Shown: positions 10,231 through 24,084, numbered from the stretch's first letter. The stretch is 64,000 nt of DNA from Takakia lepidozioides (GCA_030704615.1 CM060732.1:44869053-44933052); one strand, 5' to 3'. Translations and numbers: made by a program. Notes: a model not told the origin generated them from the sequence alone.

Positions 10231-11974
10231 TTGTAAGAAGTTCACATTTCTTTATCATTTTTAATTTTAATTTCATATGATATGGTTGTGTGAAAGGTCA
10301 AAAATTTCTCAACTTGTCATATGAAAGACATTTTCTCAAAGTTGTCTGTCATAGTGAAAGTCCAAAAAACAAAAACCCTGTCACAAAAAAGGTAGGGCAA
10401 CCTGTCAAAAAACAACACCGTTAACTGTTACCCCCCTAAAATGCGCGAGTCGGACACATGGAAACTTGTTTGATTTTACCTCTCCAATGTTAGGCAAACT
10501 ACCTACTTAACATGTAGTTTGGTCGTCTACCTTATGCCCAAAGTGGAAAGGGCCAATCCACCTCAAAATGCTTTGTTCCCAAACTCAAAAGTGGCCACAA
10601 TAGTTTCGGATCGGGCTCAAAGTAATTGTTTCCTCCCGCTGTTCCTATACACTTTACGCCCTTGTTTTCTTTGCTCTCTTCACGACCTGAAACTTGTACG
10701 GAATGACACAGTTAAATATTAATAATTGAAATTATATATATATATATATATATATAGGCAAGGACTACGCTTACCCGACGAGTTTAAGGCAAGCGTGTGA
10801 GGTGGTGGGGCCCGCTGGCCTAAGCTCAGGGAGGCTCCGGCATACCACATGTCAAATATAAAGCGCAGATCAGGGAGGTCCCATGGTCACTGGAAATTTT
10901 GGGCCAAATCTAAATTGCAACGGTCAGTCTATGCAGTGGCATCTTTCAAAGCACCCTGCCCAAAAACTGCGGCATTTGGAGCAAATTGCATCTCGGATGG
11001 AGCTTTGAGTGATTTTCTTGGTGAAGAATTCTGTCAGCCCGAATTGCATGTGACCCAGGCAACCGTGTGTGTCGTCATAAGGGCCTACCACATCGCCGGT
11101 CAACATGCGTGGCCCCACCCCCCCTCCACCCAAAATTTTGCACCCGCTTCCGAAAAATCCTGATGGTGGAGAAATGATCTGTCGGGGGCGCCATAAAGTC
11201 TTGCGTGTGAAGGACATTGGGGGCTACAATTTGCATTCAGGCAGCGCCTTCATCGGACTTCATCGGCTGGATAAAAAAATGAGGCGACCCGTTTTGGATC
11301 GCCTCGTCGTTTAGGGGTTAAAAAAAAAATTGATGTTGATGATCTGGCGATGATGACATTCTAGAACTAGTCTCCGACCTTCACTACAATGTCACCTTTT
11401 TGCTAAAATGTATTAGAGTTTAGCCAAAACCTACATATTAGGTGTTAGGGTTTAGTCATAGCTTGTCGACGTGGCCTTCTATCTTAATGGTAAGCAAAAA
11501 CTTGGCACTAGCTGGCACCCTAATAATTTGATTGAATGGATTTTGAGATTGAATGGACTTTGAACTTAAATGATGAAATCTGAGTCGAAAACATGATATA
11601 ATATAATATAATAATATAAATTCATTTTTATATTAAGTAATATATATTCATATTTATTATTAATATTTAAAATAAATTCGTTAATATAAATATTATATTT
11701 AGTACATTTGTAATTTTTGAGATGTAATATGATAAATAATTTGATTGATTGGTTTTAGATTGAAATGATGAATTTGAAGTTGAAAGCATGATACAATATG
11801 AATAATATCTAGGATAATGCATAAAATTATAATGTTTAATCTTGAATCAACAAGTAGGCAAAAATGACAAAAGTTTTTTCTTTCTTTTATGGGGACCACT
11901 TAAGGTAGTTCAATTGTTTTTCTAAAGACTCAAACACATCCACGTTTTAAGTGTTAGAAAGAGAGTCTAGCCAG
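10231..11974. other. Intergenic DNA with TA microsatellite
   Basis: A (TA)n run lies at about 10733-10757. About 10760-11320 is clearly more GC-rich than its surroundings and holds overlapping frames of about 100, 97 and 69 codons that match no family I know. The remainder, especially 11580-11720, is strongly AT-rich and featureless. Confidence 0.45.
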
Positions 11975-12095
11975 AAATCCGACCAAGGGGATGCAATGAC
12001 CCTCTACTTTATAACTACATTGGGCAAGACCTTCCTCTGGATTTGAACCCACAATCACCTACAAAGTGGTCTTGTGTTGTAATGACTATATCATA
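11975..12095 (-). repeat. tRNA-like SINE remnant
   Basis: On the minus strand a B box GTGGGTTCAAATCCA is followed by a body with GGAAGGTCTTGCCCAATGTA. The A box is degenerate. A weakly similar minus-strand copy lies at 16980-17110. This is probably a worn SINE head, not a tRNA gene. Confidence 0.42.
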
Positions 12096-12544
12096 CATGG
12101 TGATTTTAATCCCCCTTGATTTTAAAGGTCTTTAACATTATTCATCTCCCTTCTTTCGTCTTCTACCTGGTCTTTCATCATCATAATCATCCGGTTGTGC
12201 GTCCTGTTTTAGCCCTGGTGAGAGACAAGGAAATTCGATCCATCCAATACGATTCATGTCATTATCAAATGCAATCGCTAAACCTCTCAATGATATAGCT
12301 GCCACACACACAAATTGTTTTTATTTTATTAAGATATCAAAACAAGTATGTTATATAATCTATATAATCTATGTAGTTTAGGCCCTAGGGGCTCATCTTT
12401 GTCAATGTCAAAATGAGTTTGATGGTGTTTATACCTTATATGCAACACCTCATTGGTTGTACAATAAGAGTTGAAGAAAAATCTATATTTTATGACTCAT
12501 AATCTTACGAATTTATAACTAATTGTGGATAAAAATTAATCTCA
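12096..12544. other. Intergenic DNA, nothing recognisable
   Basis: It is AT-rich with short open frames only. No domain, repeat or regulatory motif was recognised. Confidence 0.4.
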
Positions 12545-12705
12545 CAAATGAAGAACCATTGCCAGGAAAACCGAACCGGGCCTTGAGGGGGAATATAAAC
12601 CATCTTTTTTAGCATACGGGGGCAAAGCTCTAGCCCAAAGGCAGCATGGGGGTTTGAACCATATACCCAAAAGCCATTGCACAAGATGCCGTTGTGCTAT
12701 TAGTA
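12545..12705 (-). repeat. tRNA-derived SINE, family A, minus copy
   Basis: Reverse-complement reading gives an A-box-like TAGCACAACGGC, a B box TGGTTCAAACCCC and then the family A tail (CCCTCAAGGCCCGGTT, TTTCCTGGCAATGG). Order and spacing match the plus-strand copy at 4095-4296. No target duplication was identified. Confidence 0.66.
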
Positions 12706-13337
12706 TTACTAGGGCTTCGCACCACCAATACAACTTCATTGAAAAAATAATAATGTCCAAACATCAATATATCTTTACAACTAAAAGGAGATAGGACTCC
12801 GGAGAATATAACATTGTGAAAAACAAGCAATTGCTTGGTCATTGCTAAGAGCATTCAAATCATATCCAACGTATGTGATAGATTTAGGCAATATAAAGAG
12901 GCAAAAGACATTCAAGTAGTTAAACATTTTATTTATTTATTTTTATTATTTTTTGAGAAGTTTGGGCAGTGGCAGTCTTGACATATATGACAATGGTGTG
13001 GCATTTAGGACCCTTTTCCTGCTCCACGATATAGCTAGTATCTGAGTTTTCAATCCATCGCTAGAGTTTTAATTAAAAGCTAGGGAACGGAGGCCCTGTA
13101 TTTGATAGTTAAAGGAGTCATGAAAAAAATAACCATGACAAAAGACCATAGGCTTAGTAGCACCATCCTTTATTATTATTAGTACATAGCAGTGATTTTA
13201 CGGATTAGTTCCAAGCACATTTTTCTGTACTAACAATATGCAGACACATATTCCTAATTTAATAACTTTGAAAGCACATAAATTGTTCATATCTCCTCTT
13301 TGAAATTTAAGATAAAATAAAATAAGAATTGACAAAA

Positions 13338-13440
13338 GGGTTGTGGCCTGGTGGTAAGACATCCTATGCATTGGCTGGTGGATTTGGGGCCCAAACCCCT
13401 GTGAGCTGTCTCTCTCTAGTGCCTAGGGGAAAATTTTATA
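13338..13440 (+). repeat. tRNA-derived SINE, family A, head only
   Basis: A tRNA-like head TGTGGCCTGGTGGTAAGACA is followed by a B-box-like GGGGCCCAAACCCC and GAGCTGTCTCTCTCTAG, as in the 4095 copy (CATCTGTCTCTCTGCCG). The conserved tail is missing, so the copy is truncated at its 3' side. Confidence 0.6.
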
Positions 13441-13902
13441 ATAATAAATATATATAATATAAATATTTTGTTCAAGTTAGGTTGAAGTTAGTACCACCAA
13501 GTACGTTTTTATTATGGCGATTGTGCTTGTCATACTTTGCTGGTAAGATGCCTAAACATATACGTCGGGATCCTTCATCTTCGCCCTATCAGCAAAATAA
13601 ATGTTAATGATAATCATTAACATTCACATAATTTTTTTTGTGTATAGAGAATTATGTATAGTCTCTCAGAGTTTTAATTTTTCAATTATTTAAATGAAAG
13701 AGGGGACATTGATCAAGTTTAAATTATTATTGTTAATAATTATCATATAGTATGATTGTAATTATCACACAAAGATCATTTCAAAAAGAACATTATTTAT
13801 ATCATTGTATTTCATTGTTCATATATGTATGCATAACATAATGATTTAAATTACATATTTGATCATTTGACCACAAAACATATAAGAATGACTTCACGTG
13901 AC
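13441..13902. other. AT-rich intergenic DNA
   Basis: No gene or repeat was recognised. Base composition is very AT-rich. Confidence 0.4.
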
Positions 13903-14448
13903 TTACCACCTCACGAAGGTATCCTTCCGGAGGGATTTGAAGTTTGGACACCCTCGTACATAATGACCACGCCGAATTTTATCTTTATAAGTTCCAAAAT
14001 TCAAAGATAACACTTTGAAGTCTTTATACATGCCCTTCGGACCTTTAGGTCGCGATGTCGCTTGTGCACAAGAGTTTGAATCAATTTCTTCTGAAGAACG
14101 CAAATCTGAATCCGAGTCTGGATGAGAATGGGAACTTGAGCCTGAGCCAAAACCGGAACCCCAACCCAAATTCGAGCATGGGCGTGAACCAAAGCATGAA
14201 CCATGACCCAAACCATCTTCAACTGATGCAATTTCTTCAAATGAATTTGAGTCTACGTGTGTGTCTGAGTGTGTGTATGAGTGTGTGTCCGAGTCTATCA
14301 ATATAAGTTGGTCTTGGTCTGAGTCCATTCTTGAGTCATCGGATGAGTCAGAGTCAGAGTCAGATGAGTCAGATGACCTTGATGCGTGCTTTGATAGTCT
14401 TCTACCAATTCCCATACTGCCAAAAAAACTCATTGACCACTTTGTCAA
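13903..14448 (-). CDS. Hypothetical Ser/Asp-rich protein
   Basis: An open frame of 181 codons starts at ATG 14446-14448. Residues 20-75 are dominated by Ser and Asp (DSSDSDSDSSDDSRMDSDQD). A Gly/Ser/His stretch follows near residues 90-115, then a basic C-terminal third (TYKDKIRRGHYVRG). The sequence matches no family I know. The plus strand across the same stretch is also open for 75-83 codons, because the GAGTCAGA-type repeats avoid stops on both strands, so openness alone is weak proof. It may be a genuine small acidic protein, a fragment, or chance in a low-complexity tract. No intron or promoter evidence was found. Confidence 0.3.
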   Translation of the reverse strand: MTKWSMSFFGSMGIGRRLSKHASRSSDSSDSDSDSSDDSRMDSDQDQLILIDSDTHSYTHSDTHVDSNSFEEIASVEDGLGHGSCFGSRPCSNLGWGSGFGSGSSSHSHPDSDSDLRSSEEIDSNSCAQATSRPKGPKGMYKDFKVLSLNFGTYKDKIRRGHYVRGCPNFKSLRKDTFVRW

Positions 14449-16979
14449 ATATATTTATGTAAATAAAAAGAGAATAAAAAATTCTTAGCATATAAGTTAC
14501 TATTCTAATAGTCAATAAGCTTAACATCCAGAAATAAGATTGTAAATAGACTCAGCATTAGTGCTTGAAGCAAGTTGGAATCAATTTGATATTACATTCC
14601 TAGAGGTTCTCAATGTGTTAGTTCTTTGTAAAACCCATTGAATTTGCAATTGCATATCGTTGTGAGGATTACATAAGTATTGTTCCAAAAATAAAATGAC
14701 AACAAGGTCTATTATTATAATGTTTGTTATAAATTTATGAGATATTAACTACAAAAATGCTGAAATATATGTTATTTACAAGGTGACATCAAACCCAACA
14801 CTAGTTTTGATGTAGATTATCAAATATATTATACGGGGTGCAAATATGAAATTTGTATGCTTTTGTTCCTGTCGATTGTAGTGACTAAAATTAACATGAC
14901 CATGTTTTGAAGGGAGAACACTAAGAAAGTGTAGGAACTTAATGCACGCTTGCGATATCTGATAGGATGGTACGCAGGTTTTTGGCATGCCAATTCTTCC
15001 CCACCCCTCCCGAGAGTGACATGGAATTAATAGGAGTGTAATTCCAATCAGGACACTGGGTTACACGGATGGGAGTGTAACTCCACTTGGGGTTACAATA
15101 TCGAGTTACGTGGAAAGAAGTGTAATTCCAATCAATGTAATTATTTCGTCTCAAATTGACTACGTTCACATTTGGTTAGGTATAAAATGTACTAAGAGGA
15201 GTTACATAAGACACAAGGTGACATTGCCCAAGGTTACGTAGACCTAGGGTTATTAGGCACAAATCAAACCTTGCACCTCACTGCCTACACTGCCATCCTC
15301 TTATTAATAGGTTACTCACCACAGCTTGACAACCTCATACACTCTAAAGTATTTAATTAACATTGAATCTGGGGTAAGATGGGATGGAAATGATTTACAG
15401 GGCCCGACCGGAGAAGCCTATGCTATCTAAATTTGGCAAAAGTATTGCCAGATCGCCCCCTTGCATTAAGTTCGCAAACATTGACCAAATATTTTTTACT
15501 ATTGTTTTGACGGTCACTATTGTGTATTGTGGCTCACTCGTGAGTTGAAGCCGGATTATACCAACATACTTTGAAATAAGAATCTTTATCGATCTTATTG
15601 TTGTCTTGTACATATCCTTTCTTGTGAGCTTGTGCTTGCACCTACTTCCCAAAACCATACCTCCAAAATTTTAGTACTTATTCATGAATCTACTATCTCA
15701 CTGCAATGTATAGTTGGGACAATCAAGTTTATTTTGTTGTGCTATGTCACAACGTACATTGCTGTCCAACTACACTCCCTAGCATACAATCCTACAAAGC
15801 TACATCTATCACTATGGCGGCGAGACAAGCCTCGGGAGGTAGAAGACGAGCCTTCTTGAGCCTCACACGGAGATAAGCCTCTCCACGTCCCAATAGAGAT
15901 TCACCACCTCACTTGGCACATGGAACTAAATGAAGTCCCAGTGCCAACAAATACAAATATAATATCTAATGTCCTAATTAGTTAGAAATAACTATTTTTG
16001 ACTAACCATGACAATTTAATCATGACCACTTGATAAGCAAGACTAGTGACATTTTCTTTGTCATAATTTATTAGCATGGTTAGGATGAGTCACTAAATAA
16101 AGGCCATGGGTTCGAGCCCGCAAACCAAATTATGTTCATTCGTACTTTAAAGTTTATCCATCGCTAAAATAAATTTAAAGTTTAATAACAATAATATTAA
16201 ACCTAAAAACAGTTGTCGAGTTTTGAAGATGGTTAGTTTACTTTGTACTTACAGCACTAAGGATGGTTGTATACATCTTGTGTGGCATATATGTAAAGGC
16301 AGTACCAATATGAACTAAAACATGAGTATAATCATCAATCAAATGACTCCTATCCATCAATTGTTTATCTCCATACTCAATATTGACCAAGTGGGCTTTA
16401 TATGTACAATCATCTGTGAGGGTAGGAATTTGTTGGCTGGTACAGATAATTTAATAAATGTCAATAATGTAGACATCTTAGTATGTGTGTGTGTGTGTGT
16501 GTGGGGGTACGATGAAGTCACATGCTAGTCAACGTAAGTTTTTTGAAACTATGTGAAATGGAATCATCCATGTTATTAATTTACTATTTATTTCATAAAA
16601 TATATTTTCATTGATTAAATTACCACCTATGAAAAGACCTTTTCTTCTAAATCTGATAGTTATATAAAAATGAAGTATTTATGTCAAGCAAGCAAGTACA
16701 ATGTGTCTCTTCAACCTAATGCCTTCTTTTTGGATGAACACATTATAATGACTATAATCTATAACTAGCTGGGGTAACATGTGGTGGTTTGCCCAAAGAC
16801 TTGAAAGCCCCTGGATACCAACAGCATTCAGCTAACTGCGGCTAGTACCACATAAGTAAAAAATAAAGTTAACTAGGATTGAAGGAAGTGTAAATTATGA
16901 CATTACTCTATCTCCATATGACTCGAAATTAGTCCCCATGTATCCACACATTTTTATCCAACAACCCTTTTTTTGTAAT
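14449..16979. other. Intergenic DNA with minor repeats
   Basis: No gene was recognised. Three copies of AGTGTAA(T/C)TCCA occur at about 15034, 15073 and 15119, with an inverted TGGAATTA near 15022, suggesting a small MITE-like remnant. A (GT)n run lies at 16482-16503. A lone B-box-like TGGGTTCGAGCCC is at about 16107. Confidence 0.4.
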
Positions 16980-17110
16980 AGGTGGTTTGGCTATAACGGA
17001 TGACATCCAACATATTGTAAATGATGCTGTGTGGCTTTGAGCCCACAACCACTTGTAAGGCAGATTTGTGCGCCCCTTCATCTGTTGGAGGTAATGTAAA
17101 TTTAAAACTA
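16980..17110 (-). repeat. Possible SINE remnant
   Basis: On the minus strand TACAAGTGGTTGTGGGCTCA resembles the B-box region of the remnant at 11975-12095 (TGTAGGTGATTGTGGGTTCA). The A box is not clear. The call is weak. Confidence 0.3.
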
Positions 17111-17854
17111 AGAGATTTTCCCCGTCACATTATTCACCTTGCATATGGATAGTTTAGGGCATCTATCCAGTGTGTGAGTGTTTATATGTGTGCTTCACCA
17201 ATATGACTAACAAATGGACATTTTTTTGTATAGGGTAAGGTTTGGCATAGAGGGTGTTACTATAGGGGGCCTGAGGGTATACGGTGAGGGCCCCAATGGA
17301 CACCCCATATCACATAGAGATAAGAGTCAGGCCAGTACCCAAATACTATATACCAATGGCAATCTCAATATGACATGTGGACATTAGTATTTTAATTAAC
17401 ATAGGATGAATAATTTAAAATGTGACAATTATTATACCCAAAACAAATCCAAAACTCTCGTGTAAAGTGGGCATAATGAGTTACTCTCTTCCAATTTACA
17501 ACATTTCATGTACACCCAAAGTTAGAATTACTCACATGTATGCCATGGGAACCATTGGGGTCCAAGACATGAAGTTGAAAGCCGGTGGAAGTTCACCCAT
17601 TTTTAGCCAACCTACTTTATTTTCTGGCCCAACCAACTTATCCACACACATGGTAATTATATTTTTTCGAAGAAATCCTGATGTTATAAGTTGTGTTGGA
17701 AATGACAGAATAGATCACACCTGCCAATCTAACATACATATACTCAGAATTTTGTTCATATAATATTTCTGTAGTTTATTTAGTTGTGTATAATTAATAG
17801 AATAACCAAGTTGGGAGTAAGAAAGTAAGAAAGATGACTCCTCCAAAAGGCTTC
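17111..17854. other. Intergenic DNA, nothing recognisable
   Basis: A 113-codon open frame at 17422-17763 has no recognisable domain and no supporting splice or start context. I do not call it a gene. Confidence 0.35.
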
Positions 17855-17930
17855 ATCCAAGGATTACTGTTTTCCGTTGGAAGGAGGACACTTTGAACCC
17901 TAGATCACCAAGGTGATGTAGAAGCAAAGC
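17855..17930 (-). repeat. SINE remnant, family B
   Basis: It shares TTCCGTTGGAAGGAGGACAC followed by TTTGAACCCTAGATCACC in plus reading with 61705-61760 (TTCGTTGGAAAGTAGACACT and TTGAACCTTAGATCACC). On the minus strand the TAGGGTTCAAAGTG part looks like a tRNA B box. It is related to the better copy at 39712-39810. Confidence 0.45.
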
Positions 17931-18779
17931 ACAAATACACCATGGGTTACCTGTTCTAGTGCATTGGGAGTAAAATTATATTTACTGCATTATGAAGCAT
18001 TAGTTGCAAATCTATTTGAATCAAGATCATAACCAACATAAGTAATAGCTATTATATTTCCATGTGAACATCAAATATATAACATGGTATTTTAAATATT
18101 AGTATCAATTATATTTTATCATCTAAAATAAATACTATTGCTATATTATGCAGTCACTAGCCAGGTACATTAAGAGCCATCATCATTAGTCTGCCCGCAC
18201 AAAAAAATAAATGAGTTTCAAACAATTCAAACAATGATAGTCATATATTTCTAGAATAATATGAAATTTAATATTATGTTTCTAAAATCCTACACAAATA
18301 CGAATGTAATATAATTTATTTCCCTTTAAGAGAATTATTTGTGTATGACTTTGCTCTTAAATAAATTGGTGCATGCATTATAAAATTTACACTAAATTGG
18401 TCAAAGGGCACCTCTCAAAAGTATATACCCAAATATCATTGCTATATCTTGTTGTGGTAAAGCGGTATTGTTTAAAAGCTTAAAATGATCATACATGAGT
18501 GCACCTTGAGTAACATCACCCTCTAGATGTTGCATAGTATAATCACACCTTAAATCATCCCTTTAGTGACAATTATTTGATTTTGATCCACCTTGAACAT
18601 ATTCACATACACTTGAAGAACATTCCACAAATTTTTCCTCATTGGGATAATATGTTCTTCTAGTTCCTTGAAGTATACACACGTGTGAGAAAAAATTAGT
18701 CTTGCAAGAACAAACACTTTATTAATCTAAATTTTGCTTAATATATTGAAACTGTCCAAATCTTGCTACTCCAGGCGGG

Positions 18780-18945
18780 TATGGTTTGTTCTGTGACCGG
18801 TTGGTTTGGGGGCCATGACATTTCTTTCTTGTGTGCCCAATGGCTTATATGAAAGGTGGCTTATTTTTCCCTCTCGTTAAGGGCCAGGATTGTGAGCAGT
18901 CGCTCCCGGGTTTCCTTTATAAGAGAAAAAAAGAAAAGGAAAAGA
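18780..18945 (+). repeat. SINE family A, tail portion
   Basis: It shares the tail words TTATTTTTCCCTCTC, AGGGCC and GGGTTTCCTTTATAA, plus a terminal AAAAAAAGAAAAGGAAAAG run, with the tail of the copy at 4095-4296. The tRNA-like head is absent. Confidence 0.45.
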
Positions 18946-21900
18946 AACGGTGAATCATATTAGACGTATAAGACAAATACAAATAATAATCTTTGACATA
19001 TAGTATACATACCCTGAATCAAATTTATGTAGGTAGTGAACATTGCCCATTATAACCAAATTATTTGTCTATTGAGAGCCTCTTCATCAAAGGTGTAGAT
19101 GATAAAATATGACAACTGCACACACAGGACCACACACAAAGAGAGAGAAAGACTCTTCCTAAAGCAAATGTAATGTATGGTGCCAAAGGGCTACTGCCTT
19201 CCGCTTGGACAACATACTATACATTTAAATGTTTTGAGAATATTAAAGATTCAGTGAGATGATTAAACAATAGCGATAAACGCACTTGATTAGCAACAAA
19301 AAGAGGATCCTCCTTAGAACAACTTCCTTCAAGCCAATTGCAATAGATCCATGTTAAGGAATTAGTAGTGTCGATTTCAAAAGAGTACGATTAGCTGGAT
19401 ATCTTTAAGTGTATATAATATAACCTGCATTATATTAACCATCCAGACATATAAAATATATAGTTTATTTAGTTGTTAGTTTTCAAATGCGAAATTGATG
19501 CAATAGAGACACATTACAAATGAACTAATGGTGTGTATTGCAAAGTTACACCCACTGAATTATTGGTTTAAAGGCAATATTAATTACCAGTATTGTTGTA
19601 CTAATTACATGGGATTAACTAATTTACCCCTTTTGAATTGAGACGGACAAAGGACTATAATTGTTGACCGAACAAGGTGTCCACCTTTCTATCGGAACTT
19701 AGCAGTAGTGGTTCGGGTCAAGTGACACCATAAGCTACGCTTGCTTAGGTAAGAGTTCATTCATTTATTTATTTATTTTTGCCCTTTTTCGTTAACCGAA
19801 CTGATGGACTAAACTAAAAGAGCCCACCTTTTACTAGGATCCATATCTTAGTCTGGTATTGGAAGTTCACAATTCTCATTTATGATTTCCACTGGAGTCT
19901 TCTCTCTCAGACTAAACTACTTGAGGGCACTATCTTGTTGTAATGATTGTTTCAATATGCCTAGATTTAAATTTTTGGTTCAATCTTACTTGCGTACAAT
20001 GATCTATGGTTCTTGAGTCAAATAATAATCGTTAACCATTATTATCCCAGCTATGTCTCATATTCGTATTCGGAGTTTTGATTTTGTAAAGTTAAAACTT
20101 AAAATTTTAATTGCATGAAAGGTACCTGCTGCCACAGTTTCAGCTAATAACCTATGTTTTTTGAAATAGATGTGACAATCTCTATATTGACTAAGTTGCA
20201 GTCACAAGTGACAATACATGTCACTTTTCAGATTTTGTTTTGGATATCAAAGTTCAAACCACGCTAAGAAACCTCTAAGAAATTGCCTTCTAGCAATAAC
20301 TAATTAATATAATATCTATGTATATTTTAGAAAAGTAGAATGTGTTAATTTTATGTAAAGCATTGTCACTATGTATAATCTGTTTGTTGTTAGCAGCATA
20401 ACAATATGGATTATTTGAGCCTATAATCTATTAGCTTTTGATCTGGACAAATTGATTGTGTGAAACTATCAAGTTAATATCTTATGCATTTGTACATCAT
20501 AAAAACCTTAAGTCAGCTAATAAAACTTCATAATATTTACAACTGAAGTGGAAAATAAATGTTGAGTCCGTATATGCGAGTTTTGGATTATAAATGTACC
20601 TATGGAAATCCTTTGATTCATAAAGTCTATCCCACATGCCTGTGCTCACACCAGACAATCCTCTTCCATGTATTGACTTAACCCGGTCCAAATGCAAACT
20701 TTGTTTTTCTGCCAACTTATTCGGAATTTGATGTCTATATGTGGAATACAAAGTATAGTCAAGACTTAAACTCTCTTCATGATTTGATACCAATGACATG
20801 TCAAGCATTGTTGTCCGAGTCTTTAATCCACAACAAGATTATCAGAGTGAGAGCTAGAAACAAATTGGCCAATTTTTTCTTGTATAGTCTTGGTTGAGGT
20901 ATAATATTACCGTGATGAGATGGCAACAAATCTTCCTGCTATATTGGATGATCCCAACCATCAAAATATGAGCTTGCATAATATTTAGTACATAGAGACA
21001 ATGTGCACAAGCCTATGATGGCATGAGTAAATTTAGTGACGATCATGATTAATGCTCCTAACATTGTTTTCTTAACAAACATCTTGGTCAATTGACAATA
21101 TCTATATCAATTTATATTCAAAGATTGTGAACTAATACCTGGAGTGTACATGGTAAAATATCATTTGCATCTTTGTTTGGCTCTAATGTTTGGGAATGTG
21201 CATGCACAAACACGTTTCGTTTCATATTATACTGTTGATGTCATTGATAAGATAGAAGTCAAGTCAAGTATAATTATTGGAATATATAGACACATGACAG
21301 GAATACAAGATAATGTAGTTGACATTTCACTTGTTCCACTAACAAACATGGAATGTATAAATCAATCTTCGAAATAAAGATCATGTTCATGTATGAGTAG
21401 AACCCCATTTTAACAAAGATATATTTGTCATATTTTAGCTTAGTGAATGTGCTCTCTTTCTGCAGATTTCCAGTTTATTTCAATTGGAAACGCTTACATA
21501 TACTCCTTCACCAACTTATTCTCTCCCATTATATCATATCATATAGAGGGCAAAGCTACCTAGAACAAGGCTCATGATTTTTTCTCGCTTGATACACTAC
21601 AAAATTATGAACACTTGGACAAGTTTCAGTTTGTTACCAGCTTCCAATAGATTTTGAATATTTGAAGCACTACCTTGTACACATCTTGTCTAGTTAGCTA
21701 TATTTTCATTTGTACATATTGAAAAAGTGTGTGTCAAATTATATACCTCAAACAAGATTTTTTAAAAGTATATTCAGAAATATTTAGAAATGTATATAAT
21801 GCCTTTAAAACATTGGGATATGAAGAGGTATAAGTCCAATAACAACAAAAAAATATTTTTGAAAAGGTAAATCATTCAAGATGACTATGAAAAGAAATCT

Positions 21901-24080
21901 AGAATTCATCCATATTATACTTAGACTCATGTGTTCCTCATGTGGCTTTTAGGTAGCTAAAAGACCACATGGGGGTCACTATATGTATTTTTTTTCATAT
22001 CACGTGCGTACAAAGGTATATTTATACTAGGCTATACTTTTAAAATTTTGCATTTTTTTCCACCCTATCTTTAGGTAATATTGTAAAACCCTTTGTTTTC
22101 TGACACCTTTTTTTTATAATTTTCTTTTGCAACAATTAATTAGATCATATTTTAAATTCTCATTTTAAATAATTTCAAATTTTCAAAACATGTACACAAA
22201 CAAGTACATTCCATATAACATAAGTCAAATGCAAGACCCAAGAAAAAGTTTAATTTTCATTAGCCACGGACTCATTCAAAGCCGCAACATCACTTGGATC
22301 TAAAGAGTACAAGTCTTTGAGATGGTTCAAATGCCATAGTCAATGTTGAGATTATGGTATCAACATCAATCCACTGTGTATCACTGGAATCATATTTGAA
22401 CTTCAGGTGACCTCTACCTGATTTCATCATGATGGATTAGAGCTGGATGCAATATGAAAAACTTCACAAGGATGGATACATTATACTGTAGATAAAACCC
22501 TTTATTACATTAATTTTTTAAGTAAAACTTTTCTAAAATTTACCTCAAAAAAATAAATTGCACCCTATATTTGTTCTCACGTGGTTTTGAAAATACGAGG
22601 AGTGACCCCCCCAAATAAAAGACTCACGGTGCTAGCATGTTTGCTGGTAATTAGTCGCTGACCGCACTTGACTACTAGCAAATAAACCGTTGCGCAAAAA
22701 CTAATTTCGAGCAAATGCGTGAAATTTTCTGTCATTCTTTTGTTTTGTTTTTTTAATTCCCCGGGCGGCTATGGCGGATAGATAAGCTCCAAGTAATTGT
22801 TGTGACTATATGCGTCTGTCTCGGGAAATTGTTTTTAGAATTTAGATCATTCAAACTACATTTAAGCAGTTGTACTGCTCCAGCTAAGATGTAAATGAGA
22901 TTATTTGGTTGAAGTTTTGTTGTGTTCCATTACCATACATAATGCGTTTAGATATTTGGTGCTCTCATATTGAATCGTATCACATATATGAGCTCAATAT
23001 TGATGAATAGTTGAGAGGAACGTGGTCTTTGGCGTAACTAGAAAGTTACTTTTGTCCTAGAAGTGATATTGGATACGCTCGATATGCTTAAGAGGCTAGA
23101 ATCAAATGTTGGCTTTATGGACTAGGGTTTCATGAGTGTATCAGGAAGCCATCATCTTTTTGTTTGAGAGAGATTTTGATGCGTAGAATGATCTGCTTTT
23201 CAAAACCCTTCATGTATGTAGGAGACCTTTTGAGTGGATATGTGTTTGAAGAAGAGTCGAATGTGCCTACTGTGTTTTAGAGAGTGGAGAGGAAGTACAA
23301 CTTGATTGGGAGAAGTTCGGCTTCTTGTATGAGTTTGTGAGTGGATTTGAGGAGTACATTGATATCACAAAGAAGAAATACTCGAGACTATGGGATTTTT
23401 ATCACTGAGAGGAAGATTTAGCAAGATTCGGACACCATTGACCATTTCTGCATTTTTGGTGATCGTTTAAACTGTTCTTCTTGAGATTATGTTATCCCTC
23501 CTCATCATGACCTCGAACCAAGGGCTCTTATTTGTTTGTGGATCCACACCTGAGGGACCGAGCATTGTATCAATCAAGAAGGCACATAGTGACACCTCTG
23601 TATGTTGGAGAGAGACTGAATTCGCATCAATCTGTAGGTGGCCATCATGCAGGTAATAAAAGTCCTTCACGCCTTGCGGTTCATATCTACCATGGTGGAA
23701 ATATAATTCGTCAACAATAGTGCGTGGAGGCCAACAGTGGAAGCCGACATATTCTTGCAGGTCGGAACGAATTTCAGTCTGAAGGAGGGAGCCGACAGCC
23801 AATGGGAGAGATCCAACAACCAATGAGAGAGAGTCAACAACCAATGGGAGAGGGAAGGTTTAGGATTCAACAACAAAGACAAGAAAATGGTCCGAACAGC
23901 ACTGCGCATGAGAGCCTCCTCCTAAAAAAAAATCTTCGAAGTGACAATGCAACTTTCAATAAGCAGATATGAAGTTTGACAAACAGCCTTCACCTAATGT
24001 CTAGGAACGGGGCCAGAAACCTGCATGTGACAAATGAGATTATATTAAAAGTTAGAGCTTTTTCATGCTATGTCCTGACA
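18946..24080. other. Long AT-rich intergenic stretch
   Basis: About 5 kb has no supported gene. A fragment at about 19183-19215 (AAAGGGCTACTGCCTTCCGC) resembles the reverse complement of the family B SINE tail at 39780-39815. Frames at 20497-20808 (minus), 21144-21377 (plus) and 23467-23844 (minus) show no recognisable domain. At 22900-23500 the base composition is less AT-rich and may hold a worn coding remnant that I cannot identify. Confidence 0.4.
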
Positions 24081-24084
24081 ACTA

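Noticed and set aside
16075-16140. SINE or tRNA at the TGGGTTCGAGCCC site
   Set aside because: Only a B-box-like word is present; no A box, body similarity or tail was found.
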